A DNA stretch of 64,000 bases from Phaeosaccion multiseriatum (taxonomy: Eukaryota; Ochrophyta, other classes), in NCBI GenBank assembly GCA_965112735.1, contig OZ218954.1:2170001-2234000 (forward strand), read 5' to 3'. Made by a program: the position numbers and the translations under genes. The notes beneath the pieces are model-generated. The model did no database searches and had not been told where the DNA came from. It was given only the letters and a program-made list of their open reading frames with translations. Positions 44,482 to 55,624 of this stretch are shown in pieces. The stretch's first letter is position 1; every line of letters begins with the position of its first letter.

Positions 44482-45115
44482 CGCACCTGAAGCTGTCAGA
44501 CGTGCCCCCCATTCCCATGCCGTGCGGCAGCGCATAGGCCTTGAGGTTGAGCCACTGAAAGTGCTCCTCGCTAGCCTGCGTCTTGCTCTGCATCATCTGG
44601 GGGATTATGGGCGGCGCGGCGTGGCGTAACGGTCAACGAGAGGGCGCAGAAGCACGGAAAAGCACAGTAAAGCAGATCATAGTAGAGCACAGCAGAGCAC
44701 GGACAGCACCGTGTAGCTCGGATGACGCCCTCCCCTCCCTCCTCTCCCTCCTTCCCCTCCCCTCCCTCACTCTCCTAACCTTAAAGTTCGGTGCCAGCTG
44801 CAGAAGAAAGCCTCTCGAGGTGCCGTAAAAGTCGTTACTCTCCTTCCAAGGGCTGTCTGCGAAGCCACCGAAGACGTGCTGCTGGTGCTGCTGCTGCTGC
44901 CCCTCCGTCCCCTCTCCTCCCTCCGGACTCTTGGCCTTCTTGTCTCTGACCAGCACGATGGAGGGCCCCCCGAAGCCGATGGTGTTGAAGGCGAGGCGGT
45001 TGAAGGACATGCCGTCCTCCTCGCTTGTGTACAGACGCATCCACGGCCCCTGTGATACATTGTGCAGCATCGATCGTCCGTACAGTTTAAGGTTGACTTT
45101 TAGTTCACTTCCATC

Positions 45116-45161
<46 letters not shown>

Positions 45162-45427
45162 TAGTAGCAGCAGCAGCAGCAGCAGTACATGAGAGAGACA
45201 AAAAGGCACGAAGACTACGCGCCGAGAGGGGGGCGGGGGGGGGGGGGGGGGGGTTTCCCGGGGCACATGCCTCGGGAGTGGACGAGCGAACCTGCAAATC
45301 TTTGGATGCGATGCTCAGTCCAAACATCGCTCCAGGGACGGTGTCCAGTATGACTGTGGTGGGGCAGAGGGCGAGCGAGGAGGAGGGAGAGGGAGACGGG
45401 GGAAGGGAGAGAGAGAAGAGAGAGAAA

Positions 45428-45462
<35 letters not shown>

Positions 45463-46312
45463 CGAGAGGGGGGGAGAGGGACAGGAAGAGAGAGAAGAGC
45501 GAGAGAGGGGGAGAGGGACAGGGAGAGAAGGAGAGCGGGAGAGAGGGAGAAGGAGAGGGAGAGAAGGAGAGAAAGGGAGACAGAGAGAGAGAGGGAGGGT
45601 TGCAGTGGTGAGGACGGGCATACGTCGCATGGCATGGCTCCGCTTCGGGGGGGCGGAGAAGCTTCAAAAGGAGTAATACGCAAAGACTAGGGAAGCAGCA
45701 AACAACGCATTGGAGAGCGAAGGGAGTTTTGGTTCGTTCCACCCACCACGCGAGACTCACAGCTTGGCTTGGAAAGCTCCGGCGGATTGAAGACGGGCAG
45801 AGAAGGATTCGGGGGCGCCCCTTCCTTCGGGGGAAAGGCCTTTCGCTGCACAAAGGTGGAGAGCGTCTGATGTAGCAGTGGTACACTCTCAACCACCCAG
45901 GCACTGAGGTCCCGAAACCCCACACTTTCCTCCTGCTCCGAAAGTGCTCCTGCTGGGGCGCCAGCCGTCTTGCCCCCGTTTGTGCCACCATTGCTGGCGT
46001 GGCTGTAGCTGCTGCTGTTGTGTGTGTGGGCCCCGCTGCGATGGCAGTGACTTAGCAGATTTCCGATGAGGGTGGATGCGTCAAAGTGACGAAGGTCAAT
46101 CGATCGGCCCCAGGCTGCCAAACCACAGCAGTACGCCGCTTCAAAGAGGCGACTCAAGCCCCCCCGATCCAAGCGATCCTCCCCTGTTCGTTACCGCATA
46201 CCCCATCAGAGAAAACACAAAAGTCAGTCAGTTAGTAGTAGTAGTAGTAGTAGTAGTAGCAGCAGCAGTAGGAGGAGGAGGAGAAGGAGGAGGAGGAGGA
46301 AGGTGGGAAAGC

Positions 46313-46374
<62 letters not shown>

Positions 46375-47018
46375 CTCCGACATGCACAAAGCCCCCCCTT
46401 TTCGGATTGTGGTGCACCCCACATCGAGAGAGGGAGGCGTCTTTCGTAAGTCACCTGTGGGTCCGGCCATATCGAACAGAACTCGCAGAGTGGTGGTCCT
46501 CTTGTCCCGGCAGCACGCAGCCACTCCCAGGTACCAACCTCCTTCCGACAAGGACAAGTGCTGACTAGTAGAGGCAGTACGAGCAGAGCCCCCCTCAGTG
46601 CTCTCGCCCTCGTCCTGCCCCACCGCCCGGGCTCGGTGAGCGACCATGGCGGCGAGTAAGGCTTCTGCGAACCACGGCAGCTCGGGAATGCCCAGCAAGT
46701 CTTGGAAGACTGGTAGGTCCACGGTGGGATGTTTCTTAGCTCGCCCTCCATTGGCACCACTGCCATTCCCGTTTCCTCCTGCTGATGTGAAGGAGCTGTT
46801 GTGGGCGGCGTGGGGAACGAGAGGATTTGTGTAAGCCCCTCTTTCCATTGTCTGCTTCTTCTTCACCACTATCTAGCTCTCTCTACTCACGTGTACAAGT
46901 TCTTGAGTGATTCCTGGTCTTCTTCACGGAACGGGGCGCTCTCTTCGACCTCTGCCATCGAAGTTTGCCTTCGAAAAGAAGGGTTGCCGTTCCCTCTGGA
47001 AGACGATGAGTTGCCCAT
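43021..47018 (-). CDS. TLDc-domain protein, MEAK7-like, N-myristoylation site
   Basis: Nine exons on the complement, 47018-46891, 46795-46455, 46183-45761, 45353-45292, 45049-44780, 44596-44487, 44040-43942, 43607-43496 and 43131-43021, give 551 aa. The start MGNSSSSRGNGN is a myristoylation-type sequence like that of MEAK7. A helical region with a possible EF-hand-like stretch (LFDMAGPTGEDRLDRGGLSR) precedes the TLDc domain at about 300-513: PGAMFGLSIASKDLQ, LYTSEEDGMSFNRLAFNTIG, HVFGGFADSPWKES, FLLQLAPNFK, ALPHGMGMGGTSDSF and DIDCIEVWGVGGEEA. In animals, MEAK7 acts at lysosomes in mTOR signalling, and other TLDc proteins bind V-ATPase; a role here is inference. Two joins are chosen among alternatives: the acceptor of exon 2 (CAACAG at 46796) and of the last exon (GAGCAG). 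Confidence 0.9.
44420..44482. repeat. (CA)n microsatellite next to a TLDc-gene donor
   Basis: On the transcribed strand the intron starts GTGCGTTG and then runs into a long GT repeat. Confidence 0.95.
46225..46372. repeat. (TAG)n, (GGA)n and (GA)n composite tract
   Basis: Composite microsatellite in the TLDc-gene intron between exons 2 and 3. The complement of the GA part gives a long CT tract. Confidence 0.95.
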
Positions 47019-47168
47019 CCCTGCTCCTTATTCGCTCCCCTCGTTCTCTTCTTGCGCAGCTCACACAGCACCAACACTGCTGACAAGTTCAATCATGTCA
47101 GAGGAGTGACTGAGGCGGAAGGGTGTGAGAGAGAGAGAGAGAGGAAAAGAAAGAGAGAAGAAAAGTCA

Positions 47169-47476
47169 ATGGCCCAGGCGCAAGCACGTGAGGAACCCTT
47201 CATCCGCGGCCCGACAGTGCGCTTATCGAGAATGGGCGATAGTGCGTCAGGGGTCGATATCCTCAATCTCGAGTGAGTGAGTGAGTGAGTGAGTGAGTGA
47301 GTGAGTGAGTGAGTGCGTGAGTGCGTGCTCACAACACAATTCTCTGTTGCAGACTCCTCGTTCGCTACCTCATCGTCCACCACCGGAACAGTGGCAGCGG
47401 CCTCAGCTGGGCTGATGGGCGTAGTGTAACCCAACGGGGATGGAGAAGCGTGTGTCGAAGAAGCGTGAGGGTATGA
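47169..47476 (+). CDS. Possible small two-exon protein
   Basis: The frame at 47169-47272 starts MAQAQAREEPFIRGPTVRLS and ends before a GTGAGT donor. An acceptor TGTTGCAG at 47352 leads to an exon that stays in frame to 47476 (LLVRYLIVHHRNSGSG, then a basic tail), total 75 aa. The intron contains a (GTGA)n tract. The alternative reading of the second exon on the plus strand, ending TSSSTTGTVAAASAGLMGVV, is also plausible but does not match the phase. The family is not recognised. It would be divergent from the TLDc gene with only about 150 bp between starts. Confidence 0.25.
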
Positions 47477-48462
47477 GAGGAGGGCTCAGTATAGGGCTAC
47501 TAGCAGAGGAGGTGGTACAGGTTGCAGTCTGGGGCGGGTGTGGCGAAGGAGGAAGAGGAGTCAGAGGAGGGGCAGGAGCTGCGAAGGAGATGCGTCAGTG
47601 CTTCTAGAGAAAGCGTCTGGACTTATCTATCCCCTTCTCTTACTCAAGCTCTTACTCAAGCAACCATCGCTCCCAGCACCACGGTGGGCACGCAATCCAC
47701 CTCTTTGTGTACGCTTGCCTGCATCTTGATCCTTACCATCGGATTCGCAACTCGTCTACGCATGGCTCTGCTGGCGCGTACAACGGGGCATTGGAGGGCA
47801 GGACAGGAGAGTGGAGTCTCACCTCGGGGCGTGCACCACTCACTGAAAAGCAAAGTAAAGTGTTCTTCCCTCTATTTTAAAGCGGTGGAGATCCCAAAGG
47901 GAGAGACCCGCTTGCACCCTGCTGGGGTTGCCGCAGAAAGGCGCTGTTGGCTCCTTCCTTCTTGTTTTGTCAGTGTATCTACACGGCCCAGAGCGAGCAC
48001 ACCATAGCGCTGCACCATGAACAGTCTCCAAAGGAGGAGGTTTCCGTAGGCTGCTGTCTCGCCCATGCCCCTCCTCTCGCCCGGCATTGTACCATACTGC
48101 GGCAGGATGAGTGGGCCTTCCGTCCATGTAAGAGTGGTAGAGCCCGCCGAAAGCGATCTGAAGCCCCAAGGAAGGAAAGGAGGAGGCCATCTGGGGGTGG
48201 AGGCGGGTGGGGGAAAGCAGCATGATTGCTTCCATACAGCATCCCCTCTGCTGCTCACCCCCCTGCTAAAGTCAGCCAAACGAAACGGCCAACGAACAGA
48301 CTTCCGCCCGCAGACTCCGAGCAGCCGCGCCAGCACCACTTGTCCTGAGTGTTCCTCCGCTACTCCTCCTCGCTCCCCCCCCTGCCCTCCCTCCCTCTTC
48401 CTCCCATCGTGGGAGAGAGAGAGAGAGAGCTCTATGAAACGCCTGTCCGTATCAATCTCTAT
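47477..48462. other. Intergenic, coding status unclear
   Basis: Plus-strand frames include a hydrophobic stretch (LCTLACILILTIGFATRLRM, about 47700-47760) but no supported start or splice pattern. It may be a further exon of the candidate small gene upstream, or the 3' flank of the MATE gene. Confidence 0.3.
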
Positions 48463-51309
48463 CTAAAGTGCCGGTACCCCTTCTGCTTGCGCAGCAGAGC
48501 TGCTGCTGGGACTGCTATTGGAGGCGGTGGGTGGCAGCAGCTCTTCCTTCTCTTCCTCCTCCTCCTCCCCCGCCTCAATGTCCTCCGAGCTCCGCCCAAA
48601 GGGGCCCTTGAGGCTATTGAAACGCCAGAGGTGCGCCAGGAAGCGCACCCCAAAGTAAATGAAGGTGGTGCTGCCCCATATGCCTGTGAGACCAAACCTG
48701 TGGTGCGGGATAGGCGAACGGACGGACGGTTACATTTCAACCACAGAAGGGGTGGGTGGTTCCATGTAGTGCGCGCTTTGTAAACTATGTTGTGAGAGAA
48801 GGGGGGGGGGGGGTTGGTTGTAGCCACGCACACGATAAATTGCAGCTACAGTTACACATACTTTCCCTGCAGCAGAGAAAAGGAAGGATGGAGATGCCCA
48901 GAGGGGCGAAGAGGCACCACCAGAGGAGAATTGAGACAGCGGGAAAGCAAAAACAAGATTGCGCCACTCTCGCCCACTCCCCCATTCTCCATTGCCATGC
49001 TTGCCCACCCGCTTTTACACTCACTCACTCACTCACTCACTCACTCACTCATTCAGTCCCTCCCTCCCTCCCTCCCTCCCTCCCTCACTTTCTCACATAA
49101 TGACTGACTCACCCTTTCTGTAGGCTGAGGTTGATGGAGAACATGCCGAGGAGGGCGCCCACAAACACCGTCTTGGCGTTGTAGGCGAAGTCGGAGGCGC
49201 CGTAGAACAGACTGCTCCACAGCGGACACACGGCGGACAACGGACAAGAAGGAACAGGGGGTGGGGTACATACAATACGAGCAGGTGGTGAGCAGACAAA
49301 GAGAGGTGGAAGAGGGTGGGAGGGGCATACGCTGTGAGCAAATCGTGAGCATGAGGGTGTCCTCACGGTCAGATGTGCACACAAGGAAAGGAGAAGAAGG
49401 CCAAAGGCGTGGAGATTTCCAAGAGTCCCCTCTCACTCGCCCTCCCTCTCTCTCTCCCTTTCTCTCTCTCCCTCGCCCTCTCTCTCTCTCTCTCTCTCTC
49501 TCCCTCTTTCTTTCTCTCTCTCCCTCGCCCTCCCCCCCCCCCCTCTCTCTCTCTCTAGGCTCTCTCCTTCTCTTTCTCGTCTCGCCATCTCTCTCCTCTG
49601 CCCCTCCATATCTCTCTCTCTCTCACACACACACACCTGTCCCAGGTCCACACCATGCAGCAAAGGGGGAATCCCTTGAGCACCACCGGGAACACCTGCC
49701 GCACCAAGTCCAACACATGTTTTGAGGAGCACACAAGGGGAAGGATAAAGGGAAGGGCCACTTGGGAGCCCACCGCCAGACTCACGCCCAGCATCAGGGA
49801 CATCATAAGCACGCGCTTTGATATTGCCCGGGCTGTCAGCAGGCATCTGAGGGAGGGAGGGAGGGAGGGAAGGCGGGAGGGAGGGAGGGAGGGAGGGAGG
49901 GAGGGGAGGTTGAGGATTCGCTTGGCTTGGAGTGAGCAAAGACCTGCCCTGCCGGCAGTGCAGTGGTCTCCACTGCAGAGCCTGGAACGAGGCAGAGGGA
50001 CGTGTAGCTGAACACCCGCAGAACACTCGCGGAATACTCGCGGAGCACTCGGCGACTACGACAGGTCTATCATCCTCGATGTTTCTTTCTTCGCCGGTCT
50101 GAGCCTGAAAATTAAGGTATGTACCCACTTACGTAAGGCTATTCTTGTATGGGGAGGTGTCGGGCAGGGCGGCCGAGTCCTTGGCCATACCCAGGTACTG
50201 AGCCACGAGGACCTGCAGATGGCAGCAGATGGTGCATCACACGGACAGGGGGGGGCAAGAGAGAGAGAGACGAGAGAGGGAAACAGAGAGAGAGGGGGTC
50301 AGTGAGAGGGAGAGACTGAGCAGGCGACACAAAAAGAGAACGTATAAGACAACCGGTGTGATGTGTGTGTGTGAGAGAGTGTAGCTCCTGAGAAGCTCCT
50401 TGCCCCCATTCCTCCGTCCCCCATTCCCCCGTCCCCCTCCCTCCCTCCCTCCCTTCCCTCCCTCCCTTATGCCCTCCCCCGTCCGCCGTGAAAAAAGAAA
50501 TCGCTCTCGACACACACCACACACGCACACACCCCCACACCCACACCCATACGCACACAAACACACACACAAACCTACACACACGCAACACACACGCACA
50601 CACATACACACACACTCCCACACAAACACCACAAACACACACGCACACACACAAGCACACATACACGCACACATACACACACATACACACACGCACACAC
50701 ACACATACACACACATACACACACGCACACACACAAACGCCACAAACACACACGCACACACACACACAAGCACACATACACACACATACACACACGCATA
50801 CACACGCAAACACATACACACACACACACACACCTGTCCTGCCACTCCGACAGACTCCTGCACGAAGGCAATGACCATCCACAGGGAGAGCATGAGTTGA
50901 TGTGCAGCAATATTGGTCACGCCGAGCTTGGCCGCCGACCGAGCCATGTACGTCCAAGCTGCGATGTTGGCGGCCTGGAGGGAGAGTGTTGCATTGGTCA
51001 AGGGAGGAGGGGGGGAGGAGGAGGAGGAGGAGGAGGAGGAGGAGGAGGAAGAGGACAAGGAGGAGGAAGAGGAGGAGGAAGAGGATGAGGAGGAGGAGGA
51101 GGAGGAGGAGGAGGAGGAGGAGGACAAGGAGGAGGAGGACAAGGAGGAGGAAGAGGAGGAGGAGGAGGAGGAGGACAAGGAGGAGGAAGAGGAGGGGGAA
51201 GAGGAGGAGGAGTAGATGAAGGAAGGGATGAGGAGATGATAGAGAGGAGAGGATGAGTGTCGGTCGGGGAGGAGCCAATCATGACGTACCTTGGACTATC
51301 ACATGCACA

Positions 51310-51368
<59 letters not shown>

Positions 51369-54300
51369 CTCCTCACCCCCGCCCTCATCCCTGTCCCTCC
51401 CTCCACGAAACCAAACCACACCCTATAACCAACACAAACGAGCGAATCAACGAACACATACGAACTTACTCACCTGTCTAAAGAAGAGCGAAAGGCCCGA
51501 CTCCAGAAACTCGAGCACATCGACTTTTGTGGGCAGACACCGGAGCGAGTCAAGACCAAGCTCCTTCCTCATCGTCTTGTCCAACAGCACCTTGGCACCA
51601 TACGTAAGAGCCCCTACCCATTGGGCAATAGAGGTGGCCAGGGCGGCTCCTGGGGCACTCATCTTGAGCCCAAACATAAGCAAGGGGTCGAGACAGAGGT
51701 TGATGATACCCACCAATGCGCCGTTACGGAGCGTTTCTCCGGGCTTTCCAATGCCTCGGAAGAGACCTCCCGCCACCTGTGCATCGATTCGATGGCCACA
51801 GAGGACAGAGAGGACAGAGAGGAGGAGAGAGGGGACAGAGAGTGTGTGTGGGAGTGAGGGGGGGGAGGGGAGGAGTGAGGGGGAGGGGGAGGGGGAGGGC
51901 ACGTGTGTTGGAGAAGCGAGAGAGCTCAAGGTGTGTCTAAACACATCCGCCAAGCCGATTCCCAAGCATGATACAGAGGCACAGAAGGACACTCTCGAGG
52001 GGGAAGTTGGGTCTGGTTGGGCAGACATTGGCGAGGGCGTGTGGGGTGAGGACAATTGAAACTGACTAACCATGAGCAGGAGAGCGGCGGGCACTCCCAA
52101 GGTTCGATACTTGAGGAAAGGCACCGCGAGGGGGAGCAGCTCCGCAGGGCAGCCCATCGCCGTCAGACACCCTGCAGGGAGGAGTGTGAGGAATTGTGTT
52201 TTGGAGGTGGTCGTCGTGATTGTGTATTTCGATTTGTTCCGATGCGAGAAGAGAGAAAAGAGGAATATGGGGAGGCGGGGTCAGGAAGGGGACACCAACA
52301 CCAACCACACACTGCAAGCGGGGAGAGGGTAGCGGGACGAGATGCGTAAGGAAGCAAGCCCACCGCCCACCTTCCATCCCTATCTTCCTCCCTCCTTCCC
52401 CTTTCCCTGCTTACCTCCCTCTCTTCATCCCTCCCACCTCCCCCCTCCCTCCCTCTCTCCCCCCCTCCCTCCCTTCCTCTCCCTCCACCCCTCCTTCTCC
52501 CCCCTTCCCTACCTCCCTTTCTCTCCTTTTCCCTCCTTCCCTCCCTCCCTCTCTCTCCTTCCCAACCTACCTACTGGGCGAGTGAGCACGATACTCATAA
52601 ACACAGCCCCAAACAGCAAGGCACACCCCACTGCGGTGATGATGCTCGCCCCTACACCCTTGGCGTTGTTCATTGCCCTCCTCTTGGCCACAAGCACACT
52701 CGTTGACACCATTAGCACTGGGAGAGAAGGAAGTAGATAGATGGGGTGAGGGTGGGGGTGAGAGTGAGGGTGAAGTGGCAAGGCTATGCTTGTTATCATC
52801 TCACAGGACTGGGAGTGAGAAGGAGTGAGAAAGATTGAGAAGGGGTCAGGCGGGTAAACAAGGGGGTGTAAAGGTCACACGTCGCAGCACTGGGAGGAGT
52901 GTAAGGGGTGAGGGTGAGGGCAGTAAGCAAGGGGGGGTTGGTAGACGCGTTAGTCATACATCCCATACTACACATGTCGTGCGTGTTTGTAATTGCGTTT
53001 TGCTGTTGGTTGGCCCGTGAGGGAGGGGGGATGTGAAGTAAGCAACAGAAGAAAGAAGAAGGGAGGGATTTGGCGAGCGAAGCAGGATGGACATAGATGG
53101 AACGATCACGCACACACGCACGCACACACTCCCGCACGCACGCACCGCAGCTGGAGGTGGCGAAGAGCATGTTGAAGATGGCAGTGCATGGCCCGATGGA
53201 GCCGAGCGCTGTGGACCCCAGCTGGCCCACAAACGCCGTGTCCACCTGCAGCAACACGAGGGATAGGGATGGCAACGGATGGCAGCAGAGGGGCAGAGGG
53301 GTGGCAAGTGGCGCCACAGGGGGATAGGGGTCAGGAAGGTGGCAATGAAAGGCTGCCAAGGGTTGATGGGAAAGAGGGCGGCGGTGACAGAGGCAAATCG
53401 ACCATCGGCACTGAGCTTTGCACGGACAGGACAGGGCCAAAGCAGGAAGGAAGAGCAAAACGGCGGCACCTGGGCTTTCCACCAGGTAGCCCTCTCTCTG
53501 TCCATCACACGGTCACTCACTCACTCACGCACTCACTTCCTCACTCACTCACTCCCTCACTCACGCACGCACGCACTCCCTCCCTCCCTTCCTCCCTCCC
53601 TCCGTCCCTCCTTCCCTCATTCATTCACTCACTCACTCACCAGCGATAGGAAGGGCTCGATGAGCACAGCGCCAAGGGTGGGCAGTGCCAGATTGAGGAT
53701 TTCGCCGTCGTGAACGCTCTGTTGCCACACAAATAAGGGGCGGGTGAAGGGAATGACGGAGGGAGAGGGAGGGAGGGTTGGTTCGAGAAACGCACACAGC
53801 GCGAGTGGGCTTCACCATTGCTACTGCCATATCAGGACAGGTCTTCCTGCCCGTCCTGATGGAGCCATCAAGGGGGCAGGCAGCTCAGCTTCTCCATTGT
53901 ATCGTCGGAGGGAGGTAGGCACGCAAATAAGAGCAGTCTCCCTCTGACCTGGCGAGGCTGGATGCAGTAGTTCGTGGGTGCCATCACCACCACAATCACC
54001 ACAACCACCACCACCACCACCACCACCACCACCACTACCACCACCACCACCACCACCACCACCACCACCACCACCACCACCGCCACCACCACCACCACCA
54101 CCACCACCGCTTCTTCTAACCTTGTGTCTGAGGGCGTTCCAAGTGGATTTGGCCTGCCTCTGGGTCACCAGCGGCCGTCTCCGACCCTGCTTCCTGCCCC
54201 AGGAGCGCTTGCCATCGTTCCCACCAGAGGAGGGCGTGGCCAGCGATGACGGCATCTCTTTTGACATCAGCTGCCCCCCCCCCCCCCCTCCTCCTCCTCC

Positions 54301-55056
54301 TCCTTGTCCCTCCATCTCGTCTTCCTCTCCTGTCTCCTCCTCGCCATCTCCTGATGGAATGAGCGTGAGTGAAGCCGAGGAGGGCGATGATGCACTGAGT
54401 CGTACGCCGCGCCCTCCTCCCCGCCCCCACGCCCCTGTTGCAGTTGCCGCTGGGATCCCTGCTACTAGCGCTGCTATTCTCGGTGGTGAGGATGTGCCTC
54501 TTCTCCATCGTCTGGGGCGCGTCATTCCTCCTCCTCCTCCTCCTCCTCCTCCTCCTCCTCCTCCTCCTTCCCTTCCTCCTTCTTGCCGACCACGCCCAAG
54601 AGCGTTGAGTCTGCTGTTGCTGAAGCGGAGCCTTGCATTGGCAAAGAAAAGGCGGTGACGCTTTTGCGAAAGAGGATGGACATTGCTACTACTGCTGTTG
54701 CTGCTATTACTACTGCTACTACTCCTACTACTTGCCTGACTGCTACTGCTGCTGGAGGCATGTGCCAGAGACGACTCGATCGCTGCTGCCCTGGTTCCAA
54801 CCACCCCCCCCGCCACCGGTACTAATTCTACTGCTCCTCCCCTTCCTCCTCTTGCTACTGCTGCTCCTCCCGCTGGCCGGCTTCCTCTTGCTCGGCCTGA
54901 GCTGCCGAGAGGGACAACGTAAGCATCCACACAGAGTGACGCGGAGAGTGCCAGAGCACAAACCAGCTGCTGGTGGCGGTGGTGATATGTTGATGGGTCG
55001 AGGGAGACGAGGCCCAACGGGTATACCATGAGGAAGAGAAGGCAAGCACGCATCAT
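48463..55056 (-). CDS. MATE-family efflux carrier with long N-terminal leader (plastid-type?)
   Basis: MATE proteins export organic compounds using cation gradients. Eleven exons on the complement, 55056-54121, 53718-53641, 53245-53146, 52717-52571, 52171-52071, 51776-51474, 50974-50834, 50212-50133, 49846-49637, 49211-49113 and 48697-48463, give about 809 aa. The core starts near residue 313: [106 protein letters not shown] and [20 protein letters not shown], as in plant DTX44-47/EDS5-like and bacterial DinF-type carriers. The 312-residue leader begins with a hydrophobic segment ([19 protein letters not shown]) and a second one ending [10 protein letters not shown], then Ser/Arg/Gly-rich sequence. 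This is compatible with bipartite plastid targeting, which is inference. The C-terminal tail is acidic. Confidence 0.93.
50500..50833. repeat. Long (CA)n tract at a MATE splice donor
   Basis: About 330 bp of imperfect CA repeat. On the transcribed strand the intron begins GTGTGTGT directly at the donor of the exon ending at 50834. Confidence 0.95.
51005..51215. repeat. (GGA/GGAGGAAGA)n tract
   Basis: Polypurine tract of about 210 bp in a MATE intron. It creates artificial poly-Glu and poly-Pro frames. Confidence 0.95.
53996..54113. repeat. (CCA)n tract, about 37 copies
   Basis: Near-perfect CCA triplets in the first intron of the MATE gene, directly downstream (on the complement) of the donor at 54120. 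Confidence 0.95.
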
Positions 55057-55624
55057 GACAGCGAGAAGGACGTCAGACAGAAGAGAGGAGGGAATTAAAG
55101 AGACGGGAGGCGAAAGCAAGGGAAAGTATGGCGTGACAGGCCAGTGTGGCAATCCAGGGCGGAACGGGCAAGCACGCTCAGGCTGTGGCCAGCCATGACG
55201 AGCGTTCCCTACGGCCAAGCGAAGGCAAATCACCACCAAGACAGTTCCGTGATGAAACAGAAGGATATGCTTTCCAGATTATGCTTGTGCTCGCAACAGA
55301 GCCGAATGCCACTTCACCTTCGCGGCGGTGGGCATGCTGACTAGCGCAGCACGATGGACAGGCGCCTTCCCCGCACAGCTTTCTCTCTCTCCTAACAAAA
55401 CCCTAAAAAAAAAAAGGAGAGGGGTGTAGTCATCATATTGATATCGATTTCAAAAGTCGATGATATCGACAACCCAGGGGGGGGCGCACGCCCCGCAAAA
55501 TCAGCGCTCCCGACTCTCTCGTTTTTGCTTCGAAGGTTAGCTTTGCTTGATACAGGAGGACGAACGATACTTGTAAAGAGTGTAGGAATATTCTCATCTA
55601 GCCTACGGAGTCGACGTCCACAAG
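55057..55624. promoter_or_regulatory. Head-to-head region between MATE carrier and Rab1
   Basis: 568 bp between the two start codons. An A11-12 run lies at about 55406-55417, followed by an imperfect palindrome ATTGATATCGATTTCAAAAG / TCGATGATATCGA near 55437-55470. It should carry both promoters. No TATA box is assigned. Confidence 0.4.

Noticed and set aside
46228-46869. 213-codon frame read through from TLDc exon 2 into its intron
   Set aside because: The exon ends at 46455 with a GT donor; the rest is a CT/TAG microsatellite translation.
53821-55239. Start of the MATE protein at 55239
   Set aside because: That codon is GTG. The first in-frame ATG is 55056, which also places the hydrophobic leader at the N-terminus.
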